From Caryophanales bacterium (GTDB taxonomy: Bacteria; Bacillota_I; Bacilli_A; RFN20; CAG-826), in assembly GCA_022781015.1 (NCBI GenBank), contig JALEUF010000072.1, positions 1 through 7,272 on the forward strand: a stretch of DNA of 7,272 bases, written 5' to 3'. Made by a program: the position numbers and the translations under genes. A model generated the notes under the pieces. It was not told the DNA's origin and did not search any database. It saw only the letters and a list, made by a program, of their open reading frames with translations. Below are positions 6,888-7,272 of the stretch, piece after piece. Each line of letters begins with the position of its first letter. The stretch's first letter is position 1.

Positions 6888-7272
6888 TATCCTTGCTTAT
6901 TTTATCACCTGAAAAATCTTTTCTAGTCTCTAGATAATCATTTTCTTTTAGGTTAATCAGGTTATTTTCCTTATCCATATGTAAGACAAAGAAATCATAG
7001 ATTGAACCTTCTATTAGATTTATAGAAGCAGGGAAGTATTTATTTAAAGGAGAACAATATCTAGATGCAATATGTTTAGACAAAGATAGATACTCTATTA
7101 ATTTAGAAGGGACGCTATAAAGATCATAGATACTTGGATATGGCCTAGGATTGATATTTAGATAGGCTTCCGATTCATATTTGTAGTTTTCGTCTTTGCT
7201 TATTTGACTTAGATATTTAATTCTTTTATTTGACTTACTATAGGATTTAATTTCTTCTTCCATATCTCCATG
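6859..7272 (-). CDS. Glycosyltransferase, C-terminal donor domain only (5' end beyond the window)
   Basis: 137 codons are visible and the frame is open to the right edge, so this is the end of a longer gene. The ATG at 7263 is probably internal: it lies in HGDMEEEI, which corresponds to the GDGE-EEEI segment in the middle of the donor domain of family 4-type transferases. Next come IKYLSQISKDENYKYESEAYLNINPRP and LYSVPSKLIEYLSLSKHIASRY, matching the family pattern of an N-x-RP motif followed by YS-x-PSK-x-EYL-x-S, which contributes to nucleotide-sugar binding. The usual glycine-rich turn after EYLS is replaced by SLSKH, and the tail after about residue 85 is divergent. It probably adds another sugar of the same repeat unit. 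It terminates in TAG inside the 3' end of the convergent glycosyltransferase gene. Confidence 0.78.
   Translation of the reverse strand, partial: HGDMEEEIKSYSKSNKRIKYLSQISKDENYKYESEAYLNINPRPYPSIYDLYSVPSKLIEYLSLSKHIASRYCSPLNKYFPASINLIEGSIYDFFVLHMDKENNLINLKENDYLETRKDFSGDKISKDIISFLKSLN

Noticed and set aside
6882..6902. Possible hairpin after the glycosyltransferase gene (AAATAA / TTATTT)
   Set aside because: Six A/T pairs with a mismatched interior; too weak for a factor-independent terminator.

Overview
The window is a piece of a cell-surface polysaccharide (capsule, exopolysaccharide or teichuronic-acid-like) biosynthesis locus from an AT-rich bacterium, most likely a low-GC Firmicute (Bacilli, including the Erysipelotrichales and other relatives of the Mollicutes). 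Pointers are the AT-rich coding sequence, strong AAGGAGG-type ribosome binding sites on the operon-internal genes, a Gram-positive-style lipoprotein signal, and standard-code reading: tryptophan is TGG and no gene reads through TGA. All seven genes stop with TAA (five) or TAG (two). The taxonomic call is inference.

Layout. (1) Positions 2-3097, plus strand: a tightly packed three-gene block. It holds the 3' part of a conserved protein of unknown function that recurs in polysaccharide loci, a roughly 500-residue polytopic membrane protein that looks like a Wzy-type polymerase or O-antigen ligase, and an unrecognised secreted lipoprotein. The joints are TAATG (1 base shared) and an 8-base overlap, so the genes are very probably translationally coupled. 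(2) Positions 5535-3084, minus strand: a Wzx-type flippase followed by a TupA-like ATP-grasp ligase, also with an 8-base overlap. (3) Positions 5706-6887, plus strand: a complete family 4 glycosyltransferase. (4) Positions 7272-6859, minus strand: the C-terminal third or so of another family 4-type glycosyltransferase that runs off the right edge.

How the genes fit together. In the Wzx/Wzy pathway, glycosyltransferases build a lipid-linked repeat unit on the inner face of the membrane, Wzx flips it, and Wzy polymerises it outside. Both handling steps and two glycosyltransferases are present. The TupA-like enzyme suggests the repeat unit carries an amide-linked substituent such as an amino acid. 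The lipoprotein, coupled to the polymerase gene, would sit outside the membrane where the polymer emerges, so a role in polymer handling or attachment is plausible but unproven.

The only real intergenic space is about 170 bases between the divergent flippase and glycosyltransferase genes (5536-5705). It holds a perfect 10-base inverted repeat with a TATAAT 8 bases before the flippase ATG, and neither divergent gene has a recognisable ribosome binding site. The two convergent junctions both overlap (14 and 29 bases) and show no convincing terminator. I see no RNA genes, transposons, CRISPR arrays or attachment sites. The locus type is known; the least explained items are the lipoprotein and the divergent control region.
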